DNA of 6,688 bases from an uncultured Selenomonas sp. (GCA_905372355.1 CAJPOT010000030.1:1-6688), one strand, 5' to 3'; numbered from the stretch's first letter, positions 1 through 6,342 are shown. The notes: generated from the sequence alone by a model not told the origin. Numbers and translations: made by a program.

Positions 1-1
1 G

Positions 2-682
2 ACAACTGCTGAAAAAGCGACCGACGAAGTCGAGGCGGCTGCGACAACTGCTGAAAAAGCGACCGACGAAGTCGAGGCGGCTGCGACAACTGCTGAAGAA
101 GCGACCGACGAAGTCGAGGCGGCTGCGGCAACTGCTGAAGAAGCGACCGACGAAGTCGAGGCGGCTGCGACAACTGCCGAAGAAGCGACCGACGAAGACG
201 CGGCGGCTGAGGCAACTGCTGAAGAAGCGACCGACGAAATCGAGGCGGCTGCGACAACTGCTGAAGAAGCGACCGACGAAGTCGCGGCAACTGGGGCAAA
301 TGCTGAAGAAGCGGCCGACGAAGTCGAGGCGGCCGAGGCAAATGCCGAAGAAGCGGCCGACGAAGTCGCGGCGGCCGAGGCAACTGGGGCAAATGCTGAA
401 GAAGCGGCCGACGAAGTCGCGGCGACTGAGGCAAATGCTGAAGAAGCGGCCGACGAAGTCGAGGCGGCTGCGACAACTGCTGAAAAAGCGACCGACGAAG
501 TCGCGGCGGCTGCGACAACTGCTGAAAAAGCGACCGACGAAGTCGAGGCAACTGAGCCAACTGCCGAAGGAGCGGCCGACGAAGTCGCGGCGGCTGAAGC
601 AAATGCTGAAGAAGCGGCTGACGAAGTCGAGGCAGATGAGGCAACCGCCGAAGAGACTGCTGACGAAGCCGTCGATGAGGAA
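2..682 (+). repeat. 42-bp in-frame tandem repeat array, 16 visible units
   Basis: Units start at 2, 44, 86, 128, 170, 212, 254, 296, 338, 389, 431, 473, 515, 557, 599 and 641; nine extra bases (380-388) sit between units 9 and 10. The first two units are identical and the third differs at one base. Two subtypes can be seen: a TTAE(K/E)ATDEV type (units 1-7, 12, 13) and an ANAEEAADEV type (units 8-11, 15). Unit 14 begins with Pro and has Gly at position 5, unit 5 has Asp in place of Val, and unit 16 is degenerate and leads out of the array. Every unit is a multiple of three, so copy number can change without a frameshift. The array continues to the left edge, so the total number is unknown. 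Confidence 0.95.
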
Positions 683-1153
683 GATCTTGACCTCGAGCCT
701 GCGGTACTGCCCAGCGAAGAAGAACGCCGGCGTGCCAAGGACGAGCTTAAGGAGCTCACCGAAGCCGTCGGCCGCCTCCACTCGATGGATGATTATCTCG
801 ACTATGCAGACCGGGAGTCGCGGGAGCATCACCCCCGTCGTGCCGTCTTCGCCTACAAGCAGGCGCTCGGCATCTACTGGAACGATGATTACGCACCGTT
901 CATCGCCATCAACCTTGGCAATACCTACAAGGAAATGGGCGATTATGAAGCTGCAAGCGAAACCTACGAGGCGGCGCTCACGCTTCCAGCAACGCAAAAA
1001 AGTGTTGCCATGCAGCAGGAATTCCACCGAAGTGTCGGCTACCTGCGCACCGTCCAACATATCTTGGCAAGCCACGGAATTGCCCATACGCCCTTTGCGC
1101 AAATACCGCCTGAAATCTCTGCGGAGATCGAAAGCGCCGCTCAAGAGGCATAA
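2..1153 (+). CDS. Ala/Glu-rich 14-residue-repeat protein with C-terminal TPR-like domain (5' partial)
   Basis: The frame is open from the left edge to a TAA at 1151-1153, giving 383 visible residues; the true start lies outside the window. Residues 1-227 are sixteen 14-residue units (typical unit TTAEKATDEVEAAA). They are strongly acidic and Ala-rich, with Ala/Val at unit positions 3, 6, 10 and 13, the 3-4 spacing of a helical heptad stripe. After an acidic bridge (about 228-245) comes a charged helical stretch, and residues about 262-340 resemble a tetratricopeptide repeat, with INLGNTYKEMGDYEAA followed by TYEAALTLP close to the TPR consensus. TPRs usually mediate protein-protein contacts. 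An internal ATG at 785 would encode only the TPR part, but the upstream frame is open and its repeats stay in phase, so I treat it all as one gene. No signal peptide can be judged because the N-terminus is missing. It is followed after 56 bases, without a terminator, by the PRC-barrel gene, so co-transcription is likely. Function unknown. Confidence 0.8.
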   Translation, partial: TTAEKATDEVEAAATTAEKATDEVEAAATTAEEATDEVEAAAATAEEATDEVEAAATTAEEATDEDAAAEATAEEATDEIEAAATTAEEATDEVAATGANAEEAADEVEAAEANAEEAADEVAAAEATGANAEEAADEVAATEANAEEAADEVEAAATTAEKATDEVAAAATTAEKATDEVEATEPTAEGAADEVAAAEANAEEAADEVEADEATAEETADEAVDEEDLDLEPAVLPSEEERRRAKDELKELTEAVGRLHSMDDYLDYADRESREHHPRRAVFAYKQALGIYWNDDYAPFIAINLGNTYKEMGDYEAASETYEAALTLPATQKSVAMQQEFHRSVGYLRTVQHILASHGIAHTPFAQIPPEISAEIESAAQEA

Positions 1154-1209
1154 GGATACAACTCCGATATAGAGAAAGAAAAACCTATCACACACAGGGG
1201 GAAATATCT

Positions 1210-2142
1210 ATGAAGACAAGTGCAGAAATCTTAGGATTGCCCGTGATCAGCATCACCGAGGGCCGCGAGCTCGGCATGAGCAAGACCCTGCTCATCGACG
1301 CCAAGAACGGCGCCGTCGCCGCCATCACGATCGAGGATGACGACTGGTATCGCGGCGTCAAGCTCATCCCATTTGAAAGCGTCATCGCCGTTGGCGCCGA
1401 CGCCATCACGATCACAAACAGCGAGAACATCCTGACGCTTGAGGACGCCGTCGACTTCGAGAACCTGCTCGACGAGAACGTGCGCATCATCGGCACGAAG
1501 GCGATCACAAAGGCAGGTACGATCCAAGGTTCTGTCAGCGAGATCTACGTCGGCGACGACGGCAAGGTCGTGCAGTGTGAGATTTCCGACCCGCAGGGAA
1601 ATTTCCTCGACAACATCTCCGCCGAGCAAATTTCCATCTTCGGCAAGCAGGTCACGGTCATCGACAGCGGCAGCGTAACAGCGACCGCATCTCCTGCCAT
1701 GCCCGCAACCGAAGCTCCTGCAGCTCCCGCCTTTGAAGCTGCCCCGACATTCGCCGAAACGCCCGCCGCTGAGCCATCTGCCGAGTCCGTTCCCGAGCCT
1801 GCGCCCGAGACGCCTGCAGTTCCTGATATGTCCACGGCAGAGCCGACGGAAGAGCCGACGCCGGAATCCGTCGCCGAACCCGCTGCCGAGACGCCCGCCG
1901 AAGCTCCTGCACCAGAGCCGGCAGCTGCGCCTGAAACCGCGGAAGACCCTGCGGAAAAGGCAGCCGCCAAGGCGACCGAGGACAGGCATCGCCGCTTCCT
2001 GCTCAACAAGAAGGCATCGCGCCGCATCACGACCGACACGGGCGTCGTCATCGTCGAAGCCGGCGGCGACATCACCGAAGAGGTTCTCCAGAAAGCGAAG
2101 CTCGCCAACAAAATCATCGAGCTTTCGATGAACGTACAGTAA
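1210..2142 (+). CDS. Two-PRC-barrel domain protein with Pro/Ala/Glu-rich linker
   Basis: This 310-residue protein starts at ATG 1210, 8 bases after a GGGGG Shine-Dalgarno core (1197-1201). Residues about 1-77 and 78-152 look like two successive PRC-barrel domains: each opens with a short strand-rich segment (SAEILGLPVISITEGRELG; NVRIIGTKAITKAGTIQG) and has the pattern of aliphatic strands around a DDGKV- or DAKNG-like turn. PRC-barrel is a small beta-barrel fold known from the photosynthetic reaction-centre H subunit and RimM; stand-alone versions mostly lack a known role. Residues about 153-257 are low-complexity Pro/Ala/Glu/Thr, probably an extended linker. Residues 258-310 form a compact basic-then-helical domain ending in an ITEEVLQKAKLANKIIELS helix. 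There is no signal peptide or membrane segment, so the protein is predicted cytoplasmic. It lies just downstream of the repeat/TPR gene and is followed by a strong terminator. The domain call rests on pattern recognition, not a profile search; the function is unknown. Confidence 0.8.
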   Translation: MKTSAEILGLPVISITEGRELGMSKTLLIDAKNGAVAAITIEDDDWYRGVKLIPFESVIAVGADAITITNSENILTLEDAVDFENLLDENVRIIGTKAITKAGTIQGSVSEIYVGDDGKVVQCEISDPQGNFLDNISAEQISIFGKQVTVIDSGSVTATASPAMPATEAPAAPAFEAAPTFAETPAAEPSAESVPEPAPETPAVPDMSTAEPTEEPTPESVAEPAAETPAEAPAPEPAAAPETAEDPAEKAAAKATEDRHRRFLLNKKASRRITTDTGVVIVEAGGDITEEVLQKAKLANKIIELSMNVQ

Positions 2143-2153
2143 GAAGGCAAAGA

Positions 2154-2200
2154 AAATCCCCCGACACGGCAAAATGCCGCTTCGGGGGATTTCTTGTTTA
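2154..2200 (+). terminator. Rho-independent terminator of the repeat/PRC-barrel operon
   Basis: An 18-base arm (2154-2171) pairs with 2175-2192 except at two internal positions, leaving a three-A loop, and is followed by the T-rich tail TTCTTGTTT. It begins 11 bases after the PRC-barrel stop codon. The 3' end of the tail overlaps the -35 region of the next promoter. Confidence 0.9.
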
Positions 2201-2225
2201 CGTTGTAGTGGCATCGTGATATAAT
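2197..2225 (+). promoter_or_regulatory. Extended -10 promoter of the toxin-antitoxin operon, with possible operator
   Basis: A perfect TATAAT (2220-2225) is preceded by TG one base upstream (2217-2218, extended -10), and TTTACG (2197-2202) sits 17 bases upstream as a weak -35. Transcription should start near 2232, just before the AAAGGAG Shine-Dalgarno. An imperfect inverted repeat, TAGTGGCATC (2206-2215) and GATGATACTA (2240-2249; 8 of 10 positions pair), flanks the -10 and could be the operator bound by the ribbon-helix-helix antitoxin. The promoter is strong by eye; the operator is only a suggestion. Confidence 0.75.
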
Positions 2226-2248
2226 TGAAGAGCAAAGGAGATGATACT

Positions 2249-2533
2249 ATGGCAACCGTATCCGCACAAATCCGACTCGATCCCGAAGTCAAGGCACGCT
2301 CCATGGCGCTTTTTCAAAGCCTCGGACTCGACCTATCCACAGCCGTCAACGTATTCCTGCGCCAATGCCTGATCCATCGCGGCCTGCCATTCAGCGTGAA
2401 GGCGGGAACCTGCTCCGCCGAGTTGCTTGAGGCCATTGCAGAGGCTGAGCAGATCGCACACGATCCATCTGTGCCATCTTACAAGAGCTGGAAAGAACTA
2501 GAAGAAGCCTTGGAGAGCGAACATGCAGTATGA
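2249..2533 (+). CDS. dinJ: RelB/DinJ-family antitoxin
   Basis: This 94-residue protein has an N-terminal ribbon-helix-helix pattern: a short strand SAQIRLDPEVK, then helices around RSMALFQSLGLDLSTAVNVFLRQ (residues about 14-36) and the RGLPF turn typical of DinJ/RelB antitoxins. The acidic C-terminal half (about 55-94) would wrap and block the toxin, and the N-terminal dimer normally represses the operon promoter. I chose ATG 2249 because AAAGGAG (2234-2240) lies 8 bases upstream; an in-frame TTG at 2225 overlaps the -10 box and would not be transcribed. The stop codon overlaps the toxin gene by 11 bases, a standard translationally coupled arrangement. The family assignment is secure; the exact symbol is given by analogy with E. 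coli dinJ-yafQ. Confidence 0.9.
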   Translation: MATVSAQIRLDPEVKARSMALFQSLGLDLSTAVNVFLRQCLIHRGLPFSVKAGTCSAELLEAIAEAEQIAHDPSVPSYKSWKELEEALESEHAV

Positions 2534-2801
2534 ATTGAAGTACACGCGCGCCTTTCGTCGAGGCTACAAACGCGCCAAAAAGCGAGGACTGGATCTTTCG
2601 CTTCTCGGTGAAATCGTGGAAATGCTGCGTTGTGGCAAGAAACTGCCTAAGAAATATGCCGATCATTGCCTCAGTGGCGATTTTTCCCAATGCCGTGAAT
2701 GTCATATTCAACCAGATTGGCTACTCGTCTACCGCATCGATGATGACATTCTAACATTGACCTTGATGGATACAGGAACTCATGCAGAATTATTCCATTA
2801 G
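2523..2801 (+). CDS. yafQ: YafQ-family mRNA interferase toxin
   Basis: This 92-residue protein has the RelE/ParE-superfamily fold pattern: a strand, two helices rich in Lys/Arg, then a sheet ending in TGTHAELF. It is as long as E. coli YafQ. The residues corresponding to the YafQ catalytic set are all present: His48 (KYADHCLSGDF), His61 and Asp65 (CHIQPDWLLVYRI) and His87 (TGTHAELF), so the toxin looks intact. YafQ binds the ribosome and cleaves mRNA in the A site. There is no strong Shine-Dalgarno of its own; GGAGAG (2513-2518) inside the antitoxin gene is a usable site 4 bases before the ATG. It overlaps the antitoxin gene and is followed by a bidirectional terminator. Activity is inferred from conserved residues, not shown. 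Confidence 0.9.
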   Translation: MQYELKYTRAFRRGYKRAKKRGLDLSLLGEIVEMLRCGKKLPKKYADHCLSGDFSQCRECHIQPDWLLVYRIDDDILTLTLMDTGTHAELFH

Positions 2802-2821
2802 AGTTTCTTGCTGTATATCCG

Positions 2822-2872
2822 AAAAGAGCCGGGCGAAGATGAAATCCATCTTCGCCCGGCTCTTCCTTTTTC
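2822..2872. terminator. Bidirectional terminator between yafQ and msrAB
   Basis: A perfect 18-bp stem (2824-2841 with 2847-2864) closes a 5-base loop and is followed by CCTTTTTC on the + strand. On the - strand it is followed by a TTTTC tail. It lies between two convergent genes, 20 bases past the toxin stop and 9 bases past the msrAB stop, so it should end both transcripts. Confidence 0.93.
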
Positions 2873-2880
2873 ACAGCCTA

Positions 2881-3996
2881 TCATTCATCCAGCAGCGGCA
2901 GATACGCACCATATCCCTGCGCTTCCATCTCTTCTTTCGGCACGAAGCGCAGAGAAGCGCTGTTGATGCAGTAGCGGATGCCGCCCAATTCCTTGGGACC
3001 GTCCTCAAAGACGTGCCCGAGGTGAGCGCCGCTCTTGGCTGCCGTGACCTCCGTGCGCACCATGCCGTGCGACGTATCCTCGTGCTCCGCGATGAGAGAG
3101 GCGTCGATCGGACGCGAGAAAGCCGGCCAGCCGCAGCCCGAATCATACTTGTGCGTCGAAACGAAGAGCGGCTCCCCCGTCGTCACATCGCAATAGATTC
3201 CCGCGCGAAACTCATGATCGTATTCATTCTGAAACGGCGCTTCCGTCGCCTTCTCCTGCGTCACCTTGTACTGCATCGCCGTCAGGCGCTCCTTGAGTTC
3301 ATCGTCTGACGGGCTCGCATAAGACTTCTCCTTCTGCCCTTCTTTCGCCGCTTCGCTCTTCTCGCGCATGTCGGCCATCAACGAAAGCGGGATATGGCAG
3401 TAGCCGTCCGGATGCTTTTCGAGATACTTCTGATGCTCCTCTTCCGCGCGGTAAAAGTTCACGATAGGCCCCGTCTCTATGGCGACAGGCTTTTTCAGTC
3501 TCTCCTCCAGGCGACGCAGCGAATCGCCGATCACAGCGACTTCCCCGTGCGCCCTGCCGCTCTTTGCCACATAGTAGATCCCCGAACGATACTGCTCACC
3601 GACATCGTTGCCCTGGCGGTTCTTCGCCGTCGGATCGATGGACTCGTAAAACAGTTCCAACAGCTCTTCGAGCGGCAGAACCTTCGGATCGTAGACGACA
3701 TGCACGGCTTCGGCATGGCCGCTGCCCGAGCATACCTCGCGATACGACGGACGCGCCGTGCGCCCGTTCGCGTAGCCGCTCTCCGCCGATATGACGCCGG
3801 GCGCAAGGCTCAAGTAATGCTCCGTGCCCCAGAAGCAGCCGCCCGCGAGGTAAATCTCCGCCTCGCCTTCTTGCGGCGTGTTCTTCTGCACGATTTCCTC
3901 AGGCATCTCAGCCATCGCTGCGGGCGCCGCCCCGCAGCCGCCCAGACAAAATGCAAGCCCCAAGGCGCAGATGATGCGTAAGGATGGAATTTTCAT
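2881..3996 (-). CDS. msrAB: Lipoprotein-anchored bifunctional methionine sulfoxide reductase MsrA-MsrB
   Basis: This 371-residue fusion repairs oxidised methionine in proteins: MsrA reduces the S-sulfoxide and MsrB the R-sulfoxide. Residues 1-20 are a signal peptide ending in the lipobox LGGC, with Cys21 as the probable lipidated residue, so the enzyme should face outside the cytoplasmic membrane. MsrA (about 46-200) carries GGCFWG with catalytic Cys54 and the downstream GHAEAV and DVGEQYRS motifs. After a charged linker, MsrB (about 232-365) carries SGCGWPAF (Cys288, probable recycling Cys), HLGHVF and [11 protein letters not shown] with catalytic Cys343. The paired CxxC zinc ligands of zinc-type MsrB are missing (CDVT near residue 269; AAKSGAHLG later), as is usual for MsrAB fusions. 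Unlike Neisseria MsrAB there is no N-terminal thioredoxin domain, so a separate reductant is needed, and none is encoded here. The start is supported by AGGGAGG 5 bases upstream on the - strand (4002-4008). Confidence 0.96.
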   Translation of the reverse strand: MKIPSLRIICALGLAFCLGGCGAAPAAMAEMPEEIVQKNTPQEGEAEIYLAGGCFWGTEHYLSLAPGVISAESGYANGRTARPSYREVCSGSGHAEAVHVVYDPKVLPLEELLELFYESIDPTAKNRQGNDVGEQYRSGIYYVAKSGRAHGEVAVIGDSLRRLEERLKKPVAIETGPIVNFYRAEEEHQKYLEKHPDGYCHIPLSLMADMREKSEAAKEGQKEKSYASPSDDELKERLTAMQYKVTQEKATEAPFQNEYDHEFRAGIYCDVTTGEPLFVSTHKYDSGCGWPAFSRPIDASLIAEHEDTSHGMVRTEVTAAKSGAHLGHVFEDGPKELGGIRYCINSASLRFVPKEEMEAQGYGAYLPLLDE

Positions 3997-4038
3997 AGGT
4001 ACCTCCCTCTAGGTCATGAAATGCACTTTCTTTTCTCC

Positions 4039-4044
4039 ACTATA
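4039..4044 (-). promoter_or_regulatory. Possible -10 element of msrAB
   Basis: Read on the - strand, TATAGT (4044 down to 4039) would start transcription near 4032, about 36 bases before the msrAB ATG. No convincing -35 lies 16-18 bases upstream, so the call is weak. The surrounding 4045-4100 stretch is very AT-rich and contains a short inverted repeat, ATTATT (4083-4088) and AATAAT (4093-4098). Confidence 0.35.
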
Positions 4045-4127
4045 CCACAGAAAACGAAAGATATGATAATAAGAGAATAAAAATTATTTAAGAATAATCC
4101 TGCTCTCTTGTGCCTCCGTATTTTTCC

Positions 4128-4156
4128 TTGCATAAACAAGAAAAGGAGCGTACAAT
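4128..4156 (+). promoter_or_regulatory. Promoter of the ktrBA operon
   Basis: TTGCAT (4128-4133) and TACAAT (4151-4156) are separated by 17 bases, close to the sigma-70/sigma-A optimum. Transcription would start near 4163 and leave a leader of about 89 bases before the ktrB ATG. I see no clear riboswitch consensus or attenuator in that leader. The divergent spacing to msrAB leaves room for shared or separate operators. Confidence 0.6.
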
Positions 4157-4251
4157 AGGGACGTGCTTTTCAAAAACGCAGGCAAACACATGCGCGAAGA
4201 CAGGCAGCTGAATTTATCCGGGATTCCTTTATTATAGAGCGAGGCTGTCTT

Positions 4252-5574
4252 ATGAACATCATCGGTCTCTTGCGAAGGCTGTCGCCTTTCCGCATCATCA
4301 TCTTGAGTTTCCTCGTCCTGATCCTCTGCGGCACAGGACTTCTGATGCTGCCTTGGGCAACGGCAAACGGCGAGGGCGCCTCCCTTTCGGACGCGCTCTT
4401 CACTGCCGTTTCCGCCAGCTGCGTGACAGGACTCACCGCCGTGGACACCGCTTCCTACTGGACGCTTTTCGGTCAGCTCGTCATCCTCGCCATGATTCAA
4501 GTCGGCGGCTTCGGCGTCATCACAGTCGCCGTTTCTCTCGCCGCTCTTTCCGGACAGCGCATCGGACTCATGCAGCGCAGCCTTTCCAAGGAAGCTGTCT
4601 CAGCGCCGCAGCTCGGCGGCATCGTGCCGCTCCTCTACTTCATTCTGCGCTTGACTTTCTTCATCGAATTTCTCGGCGCGCTCTTCCTCGCCCCTTCTTT
4701 TTGCCAAAAAGTCGGCCTCGTGCGCGGCATTTACTTCGCCGTCTTTCACTCCATCTCATCCTTCTGCAATGCGGGCTTCGACCTCTTCGGCAATTCCTTG
4801 ATGGACTTCGCTGCCGACCCCGTCGTAAACATCACGGTCATGCTCCTCATCATCGCCGGCGGCCTCGGCTTCACCACCTGGGCGGACATACGTCTGAACC
4901 GCAGAAATTTTCGCGCCTACAGCCTGCAAAGCAAGATCGCCCTCACGATGACGGCAGTCCTCATCCTTGTTCCTGCGCTTTTCTTCTTTTTCTTCGAGCT
5001 TGATCCCGGCGTTTCCACGGGCGAACACTTCCTGATCTCCCTCTTTCAATCCGTCACGACCCGCACTGCCGGCTACAATACGATCGACATCAAAGACTTC
5101 AGCGAGACGGGACGCGCCGCTCTCATCGTCCTGATGCTCATCGGCGGCTCTCCCGGCTCCACGGCGGGCGGCATCAAGACGACGACGGCTTTCACCTTGT
5201 TCGCCATCATGATCGCCACCTTTCAGCTCAAAGAGAATCCGACCTGCTTCTCTCGTCGTCTTTCGCCCGAAACCCAGCGTCACGCCGTCACCATCCTCAT
5301 GATGTATCTGCTGCTTTTTGCCTCTGGCAGCGTGCTGCTCAACCTCATCGACGACATCCGCTTGATTGACAGCGCTTTTGAGACGGCTTCCGCGTTGGGG
5401 ACCGTCGGTCTTTCCATCGGCGTCACCGAGGATCTTGGCCCGCTTTCCAAATGCGTCATGATGATTTTAATGTTCTTCGGACGCATCGGCGGCCTCACGG
5501 TCATCTTTGCGGCACACGCGCGCGGCCGGCACGAATCCGGACGCCGCCCGGAGGAACGAATCACCATCGGATAG
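4252..5574 (+). CDS. ktrB: KtrB-type potassium uptake channel subunit (TrkH/KtrB family)
   Basis: This 440-residue membrane protein forms the K+ translocating dimer of a Ktr system, normally gated by a cytosolic KtrA ring and often Na+-dependent. The four membrane-pore-membrane repeats are visible through their selectivity-filter loops: CVTGLT (57-62), CNAGFD (172-177), TRTAGYN (270-276) and GTVGLS (383-388). The intramembrane gating loop of the third repeat is seen as GGSPGSTAGG (298-307). Hydrophobic helices fill the space between them. The length matches KtrB better than the longer proteobacterial TrkH. The start ATG 4252 has GAGG (4241-4244) 7 bases upstream. The stop codon is 10 bases before ktrA and overlaps its Shine-Dalgarno, so the two are one operon. 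The short Arg-rich C-terminal tail could face the cytosol and contact KtrA. Confidence 0.95.
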   Translation: MNIIGLLRRLSPFRIIILSFLVLILCGTGLLMLPWATANGEGASLSDALFTAVSASCVTGLTAVDTASYWTLFGQLVILAMIQVGGFGVITVAVSLAALSGQRIGLMQRSLSKEAVSAPQLGGIVPLLYFILRLTFFIEFLGALFLAPSFCQKVGLVRGIYFAVFHSISSFCNAGFDLFGNSLMDFAADPVVNITVMLLIIAGGLGFTTWADIRLNRRNFRAYSLQSKIALTMTAVLILVPALFFFFFELDPGVSTGEHFLISLFQSVTTRTAGYNTIDIKDFSETGRAALIVLMLIGGSPGSTAGGIKTTTAFTLFAIMIATFQLKENPTCFSRRLSPETQRHAVTILMMYLLLFASGSVLLNLIDDIRLIDSAFETASALGTVGLSIGVTEDLGPLSKCVMMILMFFGRIGGLTVIFAAHARGRHESGRRPEERITIG

Positions 5575-5584
5575 GAGGAACATC

Positions 5585-6238
5585 ATGAAATCCATCCTGC
5601 TCATCGGTCTCGGCCGCTTCGGCCGCCACATTGCCGAAAAGCTGCACGACATGCAGCATGCGGTCCTCGCCGTCGACCACGACGAAGACCGTGTAAATCG
5701 CATACTGCCGCTCGTGACGAATGCGCTCATCGCCGACAGCACCAATGCAGACTTTCTGCAGTCTCTCGACATCCCCAGCTTCGATGTCTGCATCGTCGCC
5801 ATCGGCGATGACTTTCAGAGCTCCCTCGAAACGACCTCGCTCCTCAAGGAGTTCGGCGCTCGCTATGTCGTAGCACGCGCTTCGCGTGACATTCATGAGA
5901 AATTTCTGCTGCGAAACGGCGCGGACGAAACCGTCTACCCCGAGCGCCAACTCGCCCTTTGGACGGCCATCCGCTGCGGTTCCAACCACATCCTCGACTA
6001 CTTCCCGCTCAGCGACGAATACGCCATCTACGAAGTGCCCGTGCCCAAAGCATGGGAAGGGAAAAGCATCATCGAGCTTGATATCCGCCGCCGTCATCAC
6101 CTGAACATCCTCGGCATCAAAGCAGGCGACCGCATCGACCTCAATATCTCCGCCCAAACCATTCTCGCCGCCAATGCCGCCGTCCTTGTCGCAGGCAAGC
6201 AGGAAGACGTCGACCACGCACTTCGGAAAAATGATTGA
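5585..6238 (+). CDS. ktrA: KtrA-type RCK regulatory subunit of the potassium channel (TrkA family)
   Basis: This 217-residue cytosolic protein has an N-terminal RCK/Rossmann domain (about 1-135) with the nucleotide-binding loop GLGRFG (8-13) and Asp31 at the end of the second strand, as in proteins that bind NAD(H) or ATP/ADP. A C-terminal RCK_C/TrkA-C domain follows (about 140-213). In Firmicutes the KtrA C-domain is a known c-di-AMP receptor that shuts the channel; whether this one binds it cannot be read from sequence alone. The protein should form an octameric ring on KtrB. I chose ATG 5585 because GGAGG (5574-5578) lies 6 bases upstream and the protein then starts directly with the Rossmann strand. 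An in-frame ATG at 5507 would add 26 unrelated residues inside ktrB. No clear terminator follows, so read-through towards the tRNA is possible. Confidence 0.95.
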   Translation: MKSILLIGLGRFGRHIAEKLHDMQHAVLAVDHDEDRVNRILPLVTNALIADSTNADFLQSLDIPSFDVCIVAIGDDFQSSLETTSLLKEFGARYVVARASRDIHEKFLLRNGADETVYPERQLALWTAIRCGSNHILDYFPLSDEYAIYEVPVPKAWEGKSIIELDIRRRHHLNILGIKAGDRIDLNISAQTILAANAAVLVAGKQEDVDHALRKND

Positions 6239-6300
6239 CTGTTCCGAGCAGAAAAACCATGCCGAACATCTCGCCCCGTTCCTTTGCCCGCTTTTAACGC

Positions 6301-6329
6301 TTGCATATTCGCGCTTCTTCTGCTAGAAT
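6301..6329 (+). promoter_or_regulatory. Promoter of tRNA-Arg
   Basis: TTGCAT (6301-6306) and TAGAAT (6324-6329) are spaced by 17 bases, with TG one base before the -10 (extended -10). Predicted initiation near 6336 is a few bases before the mature tRNA 5' end. The -35 hexamer is the same as that proposed for ktrB. Confidence 0.75.
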
Positions 6330-6342
6330 ATACACATTGCCT

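Noticed and set aside
2..682. Tandem repeats as a CRISPR array
   Set aside because: The units are contiguous, without unique spacers, and are translated in frame.
300..1172. Long + strand open frame of 290 residues, Lys/Arg-rich, across the repeat array
   Set aside because: It is the neighbouring frame of the 42-bp repeat: since the unit is a multiple of three, any frame free of stops in one unit stays open. It ends in sequence with no domain character, while the chosen frame runs into a clear TPR.
2225..2248. Upstream TTG start for the antitoxin
   Set aside because: It overlaps the last base of the perfect -10 box, so it would lie upstream of the transcript; the ATG at 2249 has a good Shine-Dalgarno.
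1231..2304. 357-residue minus-strand open frame opposite the PRC-barrel gene
   Set aside because: Its low-complexity Arg/Gly composition mirrors the codons of the real gene, it crosses the terminator and TA promoter, and it has no recognisable domain.
2782..3309. 175-residue + strand frame opposite msrAB
   Set aside because: It crosses the bidirectional terminator and is the antisense of the clear MsrB domain.
4083..4098. AT-rich inverted repeat as a Fur or PerR operator
   Set aside because: Arms are only six bases of A/T in an AT-rich stretch and do not match a full Fur or PerR box.
4230..4235. TATTAT as a closer -10 for ktrB
   Set aside because: Transcription would begin near 4242, cutting into the GAGG ribosome binding site.
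5507..5584. Upstream ATG for ktrA overlapping the end of ktrB
   Set aside because: It adds 26 residues with no RCK similarity; the Shine-Dalgarno and the Rossmann start favour ATG 5585.
6221..6246. CGGAA/TTCCG inverted repeat at the end of ktrA as a terminator
   Set aside because: Only five base pairs around a long loop and no T-tract.
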